DNA of 64,000 nucleotides from contig JASHOQ010000032.1 of the NCBI GenBank assembly GCA_030041045.1, positions 1 through 64,000 of the forward strand, given 5' to 3'. The DNA is from Acidobacteriaceae bacterium (GTDB lineage: Bacteria; Acidobacteriota; Terriglobia; Terriglobales; Acidobacteriaceae). The notes below the pieces were generated by a model. The model had not been told where the DNA came from. It did not search any database and worked only from the letters and a program-made list of their open reading frames with translations. Below, piece after piece: positions 54,630 to 63,270 of this stretch. Each line of letters begins with the position of its first letter. The first letter of the stretch is position 1. The translations under genes were made by a program, and so were the position numbers.

Positions 54630-57600
54630 ATGAAAACTGCAAGAAGTTTTGGAGGCACGCGCATAGGTTTGGCCGTCGTGGGGGTGATGATGGCCATCGG
54701 CATTCCCGGCAGGCTGGCGGCTCAGCTGGATCGAGGCGAGATCACGGGAACGGTTGAGGATCCCAGCGGCGCGGTGGTGCAGAATGCCCAGATCGTCGTC
54801 ACCAACGAGGCGACCGGAGTGAAGATTGCCACGCGGTCGACAAATACCGGCACTTATGTTTTTGACGACCTGATCGTGGGCACATACACGCTGGAAGCAC
54901 AGACGGGGGGATTCGAGAAATACGTGGTGCACGGCCTGATCGTGCACGTGCAGGAAGTCCAGGGCGTGGATATTCACCTGGCCACCGGCAATGTACAGCA
55001 GTCGGTGACGGTGACGGCCGCGGCGCCGCTGCTGGAAGCGGAAAATGCGCAGGTGGGCCAGTCGATAACCAACCAGACGGTGAACGACCTGCCCCTGGCG
55101 ACGCGGGACTGGGGCTCGCTGGCGCAACTTTCCGCCGGCGTGAATACCGATGCCACCGGGACCAGCTCTGGCGGGAACGGCACCGCCGACGCAGGCAGCT
55201 CTGAGTCTGCTTATTTCAGGGTGGATGGCGTCGACGAATGGCAAAACGATTTCCGCCTCGACGGCATCAACGACAACATCGAGATTTATGGCGGCAACTA
55301 TACCGGGACCAATGCCGCCATCGTGCCGCCGCCGGACGCGGTGCAGGAGTTCACGCTGCAGAGCGGGGACATGAATGCGGAGTTCGGCCACTCCACCGGC
55401 GGCGTGATCAACGCGGCCATCAAATCGGGTACAAACGGAGTGCACGGCGACGTGTGGGAATACGTGCGCAACAACGACCTGAACGCAAATTATTTCTTTA
55501 ACACCACGGGCTGCCCGGCAGCTTGCAAGGCCAAGCCCGTTCCCTCCTATCACCAGAACCTCTTCGGGGTCACCGCGGGCGGTCCGGTGATGATTCCGCG
55601 CTTGGTCCAGGGGAAGAACCGTCTCTTCTGGTTTGCCGACTACCAGGGCGGCCGCTACGTGCTTCCGGAGCCGGACGGCAATTTGACCGTGCCCAGCACA
55701 GGCATGGTCAGCAGCGCGTTTACCAATCTCCAGGACAACATCACCTACAACTACTCCAGCACTTGCAGCGCCACGGTTACCACCGGGTGCCACACCGACG
55801 CCCTGGGCCGCGCCTTCTCGAACGGCACCATCATGGATCCGGCTTCAACCCGCCAGCTCCCCGCGAGCGGCCTCGACGCCGTAACCGGACTCACCGGCAC
55901 GCCCAACGCCTACGTGCGCGATCCCTTCTACAACTGCACGGCTGCGGGTAATTGCACGAGCTTTGTGGGAGAGACCAGAACCGATTTCACCCAGGACGCC
56001 GGCGGCGTTGCCCTCTCCACTCTCAATGTGATCCCCACCAGCCGCGAGGATCCGAACGCAGTCAAACTGCTGGGCACGTATCCGGCGGCGACAGCCTCCG
56101 GACTCGCCAATGATTTCCAGGGCTACGTTCCCATCGAAGACAAGAACACCAACACCTACGACATTCGCATCGACGCCAACATCAGCTCCAAGGACATCCT
56201 GTTCGGCGTCTATGACCGGAGCTACCTCACCGCCGACGTGCCCTCGTATTTCCCCGGGGTTGGAGCGGGCGATAGCGGCGGACGCGTTGACCAACTGCCG
56301 GCCTGGGCCTGGGCGGTCGGCTACACGCGCAGCTTCACTCCTACCTTCACCAATGAAATGCACGTAGGCATGGTGCACAGCGACAAGCTGCAGGTATCCG
56401 TCTGGGGCGACGACTTCGGAGGCTCGGCCTGTTCAGGAACCATATCCCCGGGACCGGGGACATGCGACATCCCGCTCGAGTACGGCATCGCCGGCGTTCC
56501 GCAGGTGGCCGGCAACGGAGGCTTGCCCGTCATCTCCATTGGCAACCTCAGGGCACTCGGCGTCGGAAACTACTCGCCCACGCTGCAGTATGTCTGGAGC
56601 CTCGAGGGCGTGGATGCGGTCACCAAGCTCTGGCGGAACCACGCCTTCAAGACCGGCATTCAGGTGGACGATCTGGAAGCCAACATCTCGCAGCCGCCGC
56701 AAGGCCGCGGCGATATGAGCTTCAACGGCCAGTACACGGACATTTCCAACAAGAGCTCAGGGTTGAACGGCATCAGCGACCTGCTGGTGACGCCCATCAA
56801 CTACGAATACGCTACGTCGGTTCCGACCAGCACCGGCGTCAACCTCGTCGGCGGCCAGAACGGCTTTTCCGCCTCCAACATTCCTGTCACCGACGACCAT
56901 CGCTGGTACATCGGCGCCTACTTCCAGGACGACTGGAAGTTCAACCCCAGGCTCACGCTGAATCTGGGCCTGCGCTGGGATCTCTTTACGCCTTACGCCG
57001 AAACCCGCGGCTACCAGTCCAACTTCCTTCCCGCGGGCGGCAATGGCCCCACCGCAACCTTTTATATCCCCCAACAGTCATGCCAGACGCCGCGGGCCAC
57101 GATCTTTAATACCGTTGCTGCCCTGAGCAGTATCAACATCGTCTGCTCTGGAAACTCCGCACTCGGCAACGATCAAAAGACCAACTTCGCGCCGCGTGTG
57201 GGATTCGCTTACAAGCTCCAGCCTACGCTGGTGCTGCGCGGAGGTTTCGGCACGGCCTATGGAGCGCTGGGCAACCTGGGTTACGGCGGCACGCTGGGAC
57301 TGAACTATCCCTTCGGCTACACGCAGACCATCCCCTCGCCCGACTCCAATCACCCGCTGCTCGCCGGCACTTCGGGCGCGCCCGCGACTCTGGAGAATAC
57401 CTTCAATAACTTCAACTTCAACAATCCGACCGTGCTGCAAAGCCCGACTCCGTACACAACCACGCCGGCTTCTTGCTCCACCCTGCCGCTCAGCTCTTGC
57501 GTGGGAGGCCAATACATCGGAAGCGACTATCTCGGCGCGACTCTCAACGGCCGCCAGTACAACTACCACACCCCGCTGGTGCAGACGGAGAACCTGACCA

Positions 57601-58562
57601 TCGAAGATCAGTTCACACCCCACGACGCCCTCCAGGTGGGATATGTCGGCACCCAGGGCCGTCACCTGGATATTCTGGGGACCTCGAACAGCAACTCTAT
57701 AATCTTGCCTCCCGGCACCAACACCCAGCTGTATATTCCGTACCCGTACATGGCGCGGAACGGCACCTACGAAACCACCAACGCCGTCACCAGCTACAAC
57801 TCCATGCAGGCAACGTATCAGCACCAGATGAGCTATGGGCTTTTGGTGCTGGGCAACTACACCTGGTCACGGTGCGGGGGCGACCAGCACGCGCCGCAGA
57901 ACTCGGAATTCAACTCAGGTTACCGCGCCCAATGGCTCGCTGGTTTCGGCATCAGGGGCGACTATGGCCTCTGCGATGCCGACGCCACCGACCTGTGGCA
58001 CGCCGCCGCCACCTACGACCTGCCTTTCGGCCGCGGACGGCAGTTCGGGTCCTCCATCAACAAGGCCGCGGACCTCATCGTGGGCGGGTGGGAAATCAAC
58101 GGCTTCTACACCTTCCAGAGCGGGCAGCCGCTCACGGTCACTTGCCCCGTGGCCACGACGGCCGACTTCAATTGCGCCGCCAACGTGGTGGCCGGTCAAG
58201 GCCTCTATACGGGCCCGCACAACTTTACGCAATGGCTCAACCCCAGCGCGTTCGCACAGCCGCCCACGGCTACCCAAATCGGACAGGTCGATTACTCGCC
58301 GCTCGGTGGAGAGATCCAACAAGTGCGCGGACCGCACTTCAACAACCTGGATTCGTCGATCCTCAAGAACTTCCACTTCACAGAAGCGGCGTACCTGCAG
58401 TTCCGCGCCGAAGCCTTTAACATCACCAACACGCCGCCCTTCGTGCAACCGCAACAGTTGAATTGGGAGGCCGGCAGCTTCAGCAACATCGGGGCTACGA
58501 AGAACAGCAACGGAAACAACGGCGCGCGCACACTGCAGCTCGCGCTGAAACTTTTCTACTAG
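54630..58562 (+). CDS. Oar-like TonB-dependent receptor with carboxypeptidase-regulatory domain
   Basis: The 1310-residue outer-membrane protein has a signal peptide (residues 1-28), a carboxypeptidase-regulatory-like beta domain (about 30-115, 'ITGTVEDPSGAVVQNAQIVV', 'STNTGTYVFDDLIVGTYTLE'), a plug domain ('FRLDGINDNIEIYGGNYTGT', 'PPPDAVQEFTLQSGDMNAEF', 'GHSTGGVINAAIKSGTNGVH') and a long beta-barrel ending in 'RTLQLALKLFY' with a terminal aromatic residue. Such Oar-like receptors are expanded in Acidobacteriota and import large or glycan-derived substrates. A ribosome site GGAGG precedes ATG 54630. Confidence 0.92.
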   Translation: MKTARSFGGTRIGLAVVGVMMAIGIPGRLAAQLDRGEITGTVEDPSGAVVQNAQIVVTNEATGVKIATRSTNTGTYVFDDLIVGTYTLEAQTGGFEKYVVHGLIVHVQEVQGVDIHLATGNVQQSVTVTAAAPLLEAENAQVGQSITNQTVNDLPLATRDWGSLAQLSAGVNTDATGTSSGGNGTADAGSSESAYFRVDGVDEWQNDFRLDGINDNIEIYGGNYTGTNAAIVPPPDAVQEFTLQSGDMNAEFGHSTGGVINAAIKSGTNGVHGDVWEYVRNNDLNANYFFNTTGCPAACKAKPVPSYHQNLFGVTAGGPVMIPRLVQGKNRLFWFADYQGGRYVLPEPDGNLTVPSTGMVSSAFTNLQDNITYNYSSTCSATVTTGCHTDALGRAFSNGTIMDPASTRQLPASGLDAVTGLTGTPNAYVRDPFYNCTAAGNCTSFVGETRTDFTQDAGGVALSTLNVIPTSREDPNAVKLLGTYPAATASGLANDFQGYVPIEDKNTNTYDIRIDANISSKDILFGVYDRSYLTADVPSYFPGVGAGDSGGRVDQLPAWAWAVGYTRSFTPTFTNEMHVGMVHSDKLQVSVWGDDFGGSACSGTISPGPGTCDIPLEYGIAGVPQVAGNGGLPVISIGNLRALGVGNYSPTLQYVWSLEGVDAVTKLWRNHAFKTGIQVDDLEANISQPPQGRGDMSFNGQYTDISNKSSGLNGISDLLVTPINYEYATSVPTSTGVNLVGGQNGFSASNIPVTDDHRWYIGAYFQDDWKFNPRLTLNLGLRWDLFTPYAETRGYQSNFLPAGGNGPTATFYIPQQSCQTPRATIFNTVAALSSINIVCSGNSALGNDQKTNFAPRVGFAYKLQPTLVLRGGFGTAYGALGNLGYGGTLGLNYPFGYTQTIPSPDSNHPLLAGTSGAPATLENTFNNFNFNNPTVLQSPTPYTTTPASCSTLPLSSCVGGQYIGSDYLGATLNGRQYNYHTPLVQTENLTIEDQFTPHDALQVGYVGTQGRHLDILGTSNSNSIILPPGTNTQLYIPYPYMARNGTYETTNAVTSYNSMQATYQHQMSYGLLVLGNYTWSRCGGDQHAPQNSEFNSGYRAQWLAGFGIRGDYGLCDADATDLWHAAATYDLPFGRGRQFGSSINKAADLIVGGWEINGFYTFQSGQPLTVTCPVATTADFNCAANVVAGQGLYTGPHNFTQWLNPSAFAQPPTATQIGQVDYSPLGGEIQQVRGPHFNNLDSSILKNFHFTEAAYLQFRAEAFNITNTPPFVQPQQLNWEAGSFSNIGATKNSNGNNGARTLQLALKLFY

Positions 58563-58584
58563 GCTGCTTGCGGTCTTTCCGAGC

Positions 58585-58626
58585 CCCGCATTCGACGCTC
58601 AAGGCGCCGGATGCGGGTTGTTTTTT
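58585..58626 (+). terminator. Rho-independent terminator of the TonB receptor gene
   Basis: CCCGCAT (58585-58591) pairs with ATGCGGG (58611-58617), with further CG/CG and CGC/GCG pairs inside, followed by TTG and six T (58618-58626). Confidence 0.85.
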
Positions 58627-58664
58627 CCGCTCGAGCCTCCGCATCGAGGGGCAGCGTTGCTAGG

Positions 58665-58773
58665 GCATTTTCTGAGTGACTGTGTCCTTTTCGCTGCCTC
58701 GCAAGATCGCCGCTCCCTGTTGGTCGCGTCGACTCAGCTGTCCGCCTTCGGAATACAGCTACTCAGAAAATGC
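58665..58773. repeat. 13-bp perfect inverted repeat enclosing 83 bp
   Basis: GCATTTTCTGAGT (58665-58677) and ACTCAGAAAATGC (58761-58773) are exact inverted repeats in the gap upstream of the PHP-domain gene. The inside has no further obvious symmetry. A TAGAAT box (58776-58781) follows the right arm, so the element may overlap the promoter. Confidence 0.7.
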
Positions 58774-58809
58774 ATTAGAATGTGCGGTGCGCCGCCCGCG
58801 CCTCCCACC

Positions 58810-60369
58810 ATGAAAAGAAGAGATCAGCGATCCTTTTTGCGCACTGCCGGAATTGCGCGCCTCAGCCTGTTCATGCTCGTCTGTCTTGCGCTCCCGCGCG
58901 CAATGCCGCAGCAACCGGCCTTTACCGAGCAGGTGCTCGAAGGCGTGGTGCTTGGGAGCCAGAACCAGAGTTACGTGCAGGCGCCGTTTCAAGTGCCCGC
59001 AGGGACGGAGCGGGTGACGATCACCTTCGCCTATACGGCCAAAGATCAGCACACGGCGCTTGACCTGGGCCTGCTCGATCCCGCGGGGCTGCGCTGCTGG
59101 AGCGGCGGCAACAAATCGATGCTCACGCTGGGGCTCTCTGACGCGACGCCCTCCTGCGAGCCGGGCGCGATTCCCGCGGGTGAGTGGAAGGTGCTGATCG
59201 GCGTTCCCAACATCCGCAAGGGCGTGGAGTCGCACTACACGATTCACGTATTTCTTTCGAAGACGGGCGCGGCGGCGCAACAGCCCGTGATCCTGCGCGA
59301 GCCGCTGCGCTCGGCAGCAGGATGGTTCCGCGGCGACCTGCACATGCATACCGCGCACAGCGATGGGCAGTGTCCAAGCCAGACGGGAACCATGGTTCCC
59401 TGTCCCGTGTTCTTCACCGTGGATGCGGCCGCGCGGCGCGGGCTCGACTTCATCGCCATTACGGACCACAATGCCAGTTCACAGTATGACGCCATGCGCG
59501 AGCTGCAGCCGTATTTCGATAAGGTGCTGCTGATCCCGGGGCGGGAAGTCACCACCTTTCAGGGGCACATCAACTTTCTCGGCACCACGGATTTTGTGGA
59601 TTTCCGCCTGGGAACGAGCGCGGTTCCCGACGTCAACACGCTGCTCAAGAATGCGGATGCGCTGGGCGCTCTGACTTCGATCAATCATCCCGAGGCGCCG
59701 AGCGGCGAAATCTGCCTGGGCTGCGGATGGACGCCGGCAAAACCCGTCGATATGCGTCTCCTGGCCGGCGTGGAAGCGGTGAACGGCGGAAGCGAGCAAT
59801 ACGGGCTCTCGGGCATTCCCTTCTGGAACAAGGAGCTGAACAACGGCTGCCGGCTCACGGGAATCGGCGGCAGCGACAATCACCGCGCCATGCAACCGCT
59901 CGATGAGATCGGCTCCATCGGGAGCCCGACCACGGTGGTGTACGCCCGGGAATTGTCGACGCCCGCCATTCTCGAAGGGATTCGCAAGGGGCATGTATTT
60001 ATCGATCTTGCCGGCACGCACGACCGGCTCATGGACGTAACCGCGAGCGCGCCGGGGGCGGCGCAAGAGGAAGAGGCGCACGCAGGCGACGAGCTTGACG
60101 CGGCGCGCGGTGCGAGCGTGCACTTGAGCCTGCGCGTGACCGCGGCGCAAGGAGGGACGATCCGGTGGGTTGAGGACGGCAACGAGATTGCGCCCGGAGG
60201 CGACACGGCGATTTCATCCGCGGAACAGGAGTTCTCTCTGGATTGGACAAGCGACGGAAACCGCCACTGGTTTCGCGCCGAGGTGACCGATGGCGCGGGA
60301 AAGCTATGGCTGGTGGATAATCCGGTTTACGTGAACTGGCAGGTTGCGAATCGGTGCGGCGCGGATTGA
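58810..60369 (+). CDS. Exported PHP-domain metallohydrolase (CehA/McbA family)
   Basis: The 519-residue product has a signal peptide (MKRRDQRSFLRTAGIARLSL to about residue 36), a beta domain (about 40-165), the PHP active-site segment 'FRGDLHMHTAHSDGQCP' (H-x-H-x3-SDG), 'DFIAITDHNASSQYD', 'SINHPEAPSGE' and 'GIGGSDNHRAM', and a C-terminal beta domain. CehA/McbA proteins hydrolyse esters or phosphoesters with a multi-metal site; CehA itself was named for carbaryl hydrolysis. The substrate here is unknown. It follows the TonB receptor and may act on what that receptor binds. Confidence 0.87.
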   Translation: MKRRDQRSFLRTAGIARLSLFMLVCLALPRAMPQQPAFTEQVLEGVVLGSQNQSYVQAPFQVPAGTERVTITFAYTAKDQHTALDLGLLDPAGLRCWSGGNKSMLTLGLSDATPSCEPGAIPAGEWKVLIGVPNIRKGVESHYTIHVFLSKTGAAAQQPVILREPLRSAAGWFRGDLHMHTAHSDGQCPSQTGTMVPCPVFFTVDAAARRGLDFIAITDHNASSQYDAMRELQPYFDKVLLIPGREVTTFQGHINFLGTTDFVDFRLGTSAVPDVNTLLKNADALGALTSINHPEAPSGEICLGCGWTPAKPVDMRLLAGVEAVNGGSEQYGLSGIPFWNKELNNGCRLTGIGGSDNHRAMQPLDEIGSIGSPTTVVYARELSTPAILEGIRKGHVFIDLAGTHDRLMDVTASAPGAAQEEEAHAGDELDAARGASVHLSLRVTAAQGGTIRWVEDGNEIAPGGDTAISSAEQEFSLDWTSDGNRHWFRAEVTDGAGKLWLVDNPVYVNWQVANRCGAD

Positions 60370-60443
60370 GGCTTCTTCTGGAGGCCGGATGAATTTGAGC
60401 GCGGATTCAGTCGGGCCTGAGGGCTCGCGTTCCCTTCGCCAGA

Positions 60444-61412
60444 CTATTTATGCAAGCGGCTCTCGCTTGCAGAGGCGAATTTGCCGCGGAAAAAGTCGAG
60501 GCAACGAGCCAGACCTTCCTTGAGCTCGACCTTGGGCTCCCAACCCAGCAGCTTGCGCGCGCGGGTGATGTCAGGGCGGCGGCGGATGGGGTCGTCTTCG
60601 GGCAGCGCTTCAAAGCACAACTCGCTTTTGGAGCCGGTGACTTCGAGAACGGCCCGCGCGCACTCGAGAATGGTGAACTCGTCGGGATTGCCGATGTTGA
60701 CGGGCAGGTGCACGCCGGAGCGCGCCAGCCGCACAATGCCTTCGATGAGATCGTCGACAAAACAGAAGCTGCGCGTCTGGTTGCCGTCTCCATAGATGGT
60801 GAGCGGTTCGCCGCGCAGGGCCTGCATCATGAAGTTGGAGATTACGCGCCCATCGCTGGGATCGAGCCGCGGCCCGTAGGTGTTGAAGATGCGAGCCAGA
60901 TGGGTGTTGACGCCGCGGGTGCGGTGATAGGCCATGACCAGCGCCTCGGCGTAGCGCTTGGCTTCGTCGTAGACCGAGCGCGGACCCACAGGATTCACGT
61001 TGCCCCAGTAATCTTCTGACTGCGGATGCTCGAGAGGGTCGCCGTAGCACTCGGAAGTGGAAGCGTGCAGAAATCCCGCGCCCTGGCTGGACGCAAGCTC
61101 CAGCATGTTCTGCGTGCCCACGGAACCGGCGGTGAGGGTTTCGACCGCCAGGCGCATGTACTCCGGCGGGCTGGCCGGCGAGGCGAAATTGAAGACGTAT
61201 TCGATGGGGCCGGGATCAAAATCGGCCGGGAAGGTCCTGCAGATGTCCCATTCAAAAAGGCGGAAGCGCGGGTTCGAAGCGAGATGGGCGAGGTTCTCCC
61301 GGTTGCCGGTGGAGAAGTTGTCGACGCCGAGAACGGCGTGCCCCTCGGCGAGCAAGCGATCCGTGAGATGGGAACCGAGAAATCCTGCAGCGCCGGTGAC
61401 GAGAACGTGCAT
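60444..61412 (-). CDS. uxs: UDP-glucuronate decarboxylase (UDP-xylose synthase)-like SDR
   Basis: The 322-residue extended SDR has the NAD motif 'VTGAAGFLGSHLTDRLL', 'VDNFSTGNRENLAHL', 'STSECYGDPLEHPQSEDYWG' and the catalytic YxxxK in 'RSVYDEAKRYAEAL', plus 'RIFNTYGPRLDPSDGRVISN', which is the UXS pattern. It converts UDP-glucuronate to UDP-xylose. The next gene encodes UDP-glucose dehydrogenase, the source of its substrate, which supports the call. Confidence 0.9.
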   Translation of the reverse strand: MHVLVTGAAGFLGSHLTDRLLAEGHAVLGVDNFSTGNRENLAHLASNPRFRLFEWDICRTFPADFDPGPIEYVFNFASPASPPEYMRLAVETLTAGSVGTQNMLELASSQGAGFLHASTSECYGDPLEHPQSEDYWGNVNPVGPRSVYDEAKRYAEALVMAYHRTRGVNTHLARIFNTYGPRLDPSDGRVISNFMMQALRGEPLTIYGDGNQTRSFCFVDDLIEGIVRLARSGVHLPVNIGNPDEFTILECARAVLEVTGSKSELCFEALPEDDPIRRRPDITRARKLLGWEPKVELKEGLARCLDFFRGKFASASESRLHK

Positions 61413-61491
61413 GGCTATGTGTGCGCGCTCCTTGCCGGCACAGAGCGGCCAGGCGCGCCGGGACGGGATTGCGCGATGCCGGCGAATCTCT

Positions 61492-62907
61492 TCATATGGC
61501 GAGGCTCCGCGGCTTGCCCTGCTGCGCCTGATAGATTGCCGGGCGGCCTACGCTCACATAGGTGAATCCGTGATCATGCATGACCTGCGGCTGGTACAGG
61601 TTGCGCCCGTCGATGACGATGGGGAAGCGCACCTCCTGGTTGAGCCGGACGAGGTCGATATTGGCGAACTCCTTCCAGTCGGTCAGGATCAGAACGGCAT
61701 CGGCATCGCGGGCGGCTTCAAACACGCCGGACGCGTAGCCCATCCTGTCGCTCGCAGGCAGAACCTCGCGGGCGCGTTCCATGGCTGCCGGATCGTAGGC
61801 GGTCACGAGGGCGCCGCTCGCGAGCAGCCGTTTGATCATATCGATCGCCGGCGACTCGCGAATGTCGTCGGTGTCACCCTTGTAAGCCAGGCCGAGAGCG
61901 GCGAGCCGCTTGCCGCGCAGCGTCCACAGCGCGGAAAGCACCTTGTTGAAGAAAATCTCCTTCTGCCGCTCGTTGATTTTGCGAATTTCGTCGAGCAGCT
62001 GGAACTCGACGCCGCGCTGCTGCGCCACCCAGCGGAACGCGGCCACATCCTTGGGGAAACAGGAGCCTCCGTAGCCGAGTCCGGCGCGCAGAAAGCGCGG
62101 GCCGATGCGGGTATCGAGGCCCATGCCCGCGGCAATGTCCTGGATGTCGCCGTCTACCGCCTCGGCCAGATTGGCGACGGCATTGATGAAGGAAATTTTC
62201 AGCGCCAGGAAGGCGTTGGAAGCGTGCTTGATCAGTTCCGCGCTCTGCGCCGAAGTGACCACCAGCGGCGCCGGACGGGAGGCGCTGCACGCGCCCTGGA
62301 GAGCATCCGGTTGCGCGTAGTAGGTTCCCTCGGTGAGCGGAGCATAGACGCGGCGCATGACTTGAGCGGCGCGCTCGGAGTTGGCCCCGACCACAATGCG
62401 GTCAGGGTGCAGAAAATCGACCACGGCCGTGCCTTCGCGCAGAAACTCGGGGTTGGAGACGACGTCGAAGCTGGAGGGAGCAACGCCGTGCCGCTGCAGG
62501 ACACGGCTGATCCACTCGTTGGTGTAGACCGGAACCGTGCTCTTTTCCACGATGACTTTGTATCCGCTGATGGAGCGGGCAATCTCGGAGACCACCGCCT
62601 CGACAAAGGAGAGATCGGCGGCGCCGCTATCACCCTGCGGCGTGCCCACGGCGATGAAAACCACTTCGCATTGTTCGACCGCCGAGGCAAGGTCCACGGT
62701 AAAGTCGATGCCGCCCATTCTGTGCCGCGCGAGGAGCTCGGGCAGATGCTTTTCGAAGATCGGAACTCCGCCCTCGCACAGGGTTTTCACTTTGGCCTCG
62801 TCGTTGTCCACGCAGAGTACGCGATGGCCCATCTCGGCGAAGCAGGCGGCTGCGACCAGTCCCACATAACCGGAACCGATCACGCAGATGGAAACTGGTT
62901 GTGACAT
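61492..62907 (-). CDS. ugd: UDP-glucose 6-dehydrogenase
   Basis: The enzyme oxidises UDP-glucose to UDP-glucuronate with two NAD. The 471-residue product has the N-terminal NAD motif 'CVIGSGYVGLVAAACFAEMG', 'VGTPQGDSGAADLSFVEAV', the catalytic Cys in 'GLGYGGSCFPKDVAAFRWV' and the C-terminal 'LGLAYKGDTDDIRESPAIDM'. ATG 62907 has a GGGAGAGG site; a TTG two codons upstream is rejected. It lies upstream of uxs on the same strand (79-bp gap), so the two act in series for capsule or exopolysaccharide. Confidence 0.95.
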   Translation of the reverse strand: MSQPVSICVIGSGYVGLVAAACFAEMGHRVLCVDNDEAKVKTLCEGGVPIFEKHLPELLARHRMGGIDFTVDLASAVEQCEVVFIAVGTPQGDSGAADLSFVEAVVSEIARSISGYKVIVEKSTVPVYTNEWISRVLQRHGVAPSSFDVVSNPEFLREGTAVVDFLHPDRIVVGANSERAAQVMRRVYAPLTEGTYYAQPDALQGACSASRPAPLVVTSAQSAELIKHASNAFLALKISFINAVANLAEAVDGDIQDIAAGMGLDTRIGPRFLRAGLGYGGSCFPKDVAAFRWVAQQRGVEFQLLDEIRKINERQKEIFFNKVLSALWTLRGKRLAALGLAYKGDTDDIRESPAIDMIKRLLASGALVTAYDPAAMERAREVLPASDRMGYASGVFEAARDADAVLILTDWKEFANIDLVRLNQEVRFPIVIDGRNLYQPQVMHDHGFTYVSVGRPAIYQAQQGKPRSLAI

Positions 62908-63270
62908 GCGCAACTACCTCTCCCTTTTCCGATTCTCCGGCGCCGGACGAGTCACGGCGCGGCATTGCCCGGAACATCCGATCCCGTGCATCCGTTGTGC
63001 CGCAGATTTCTTCAAGAACCGAACTGCTGAAGGACCCTTCTCAGCCTATCGGATTCCGGCGGAGGCGGGCAATATGACCGATGGAGACACTCCAGGCGCA
63101 CATGGAAGGTGAATGGGCGGCAGCAGCTTGGGCAAGAGACTGCCCGCGCGCTGGGGAAAATGCTGCCGGTAATGGGCCCGGCGCCTTCTGGTGAAGCGTT
63201 GTGCGCGTCTGGCATAATCAATCGCAGATTCCATGGCGATACGCGACGGACTTGGCAAGGAGATGCAGGA
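62908..63270. other. 363-bp divergent intergenic region, no recognised gene
   Basis: It lies between ugd (minus) and the truncated gene (plus). No coding frame is convincing. An extended -10-like TGGCATAAT lies about 60 bp before the plus-strand gene, without a -35 box. AAGGAG (63257-63262) is the ribosome site of that gene. Confidence 0.35.

Noticed and set aside
61057..62904. 615-codon plus-strand frame opposite uxs/ugd
   Set aside because: The minus-strand genes have complete catalytic motifs; the plus frame has none.
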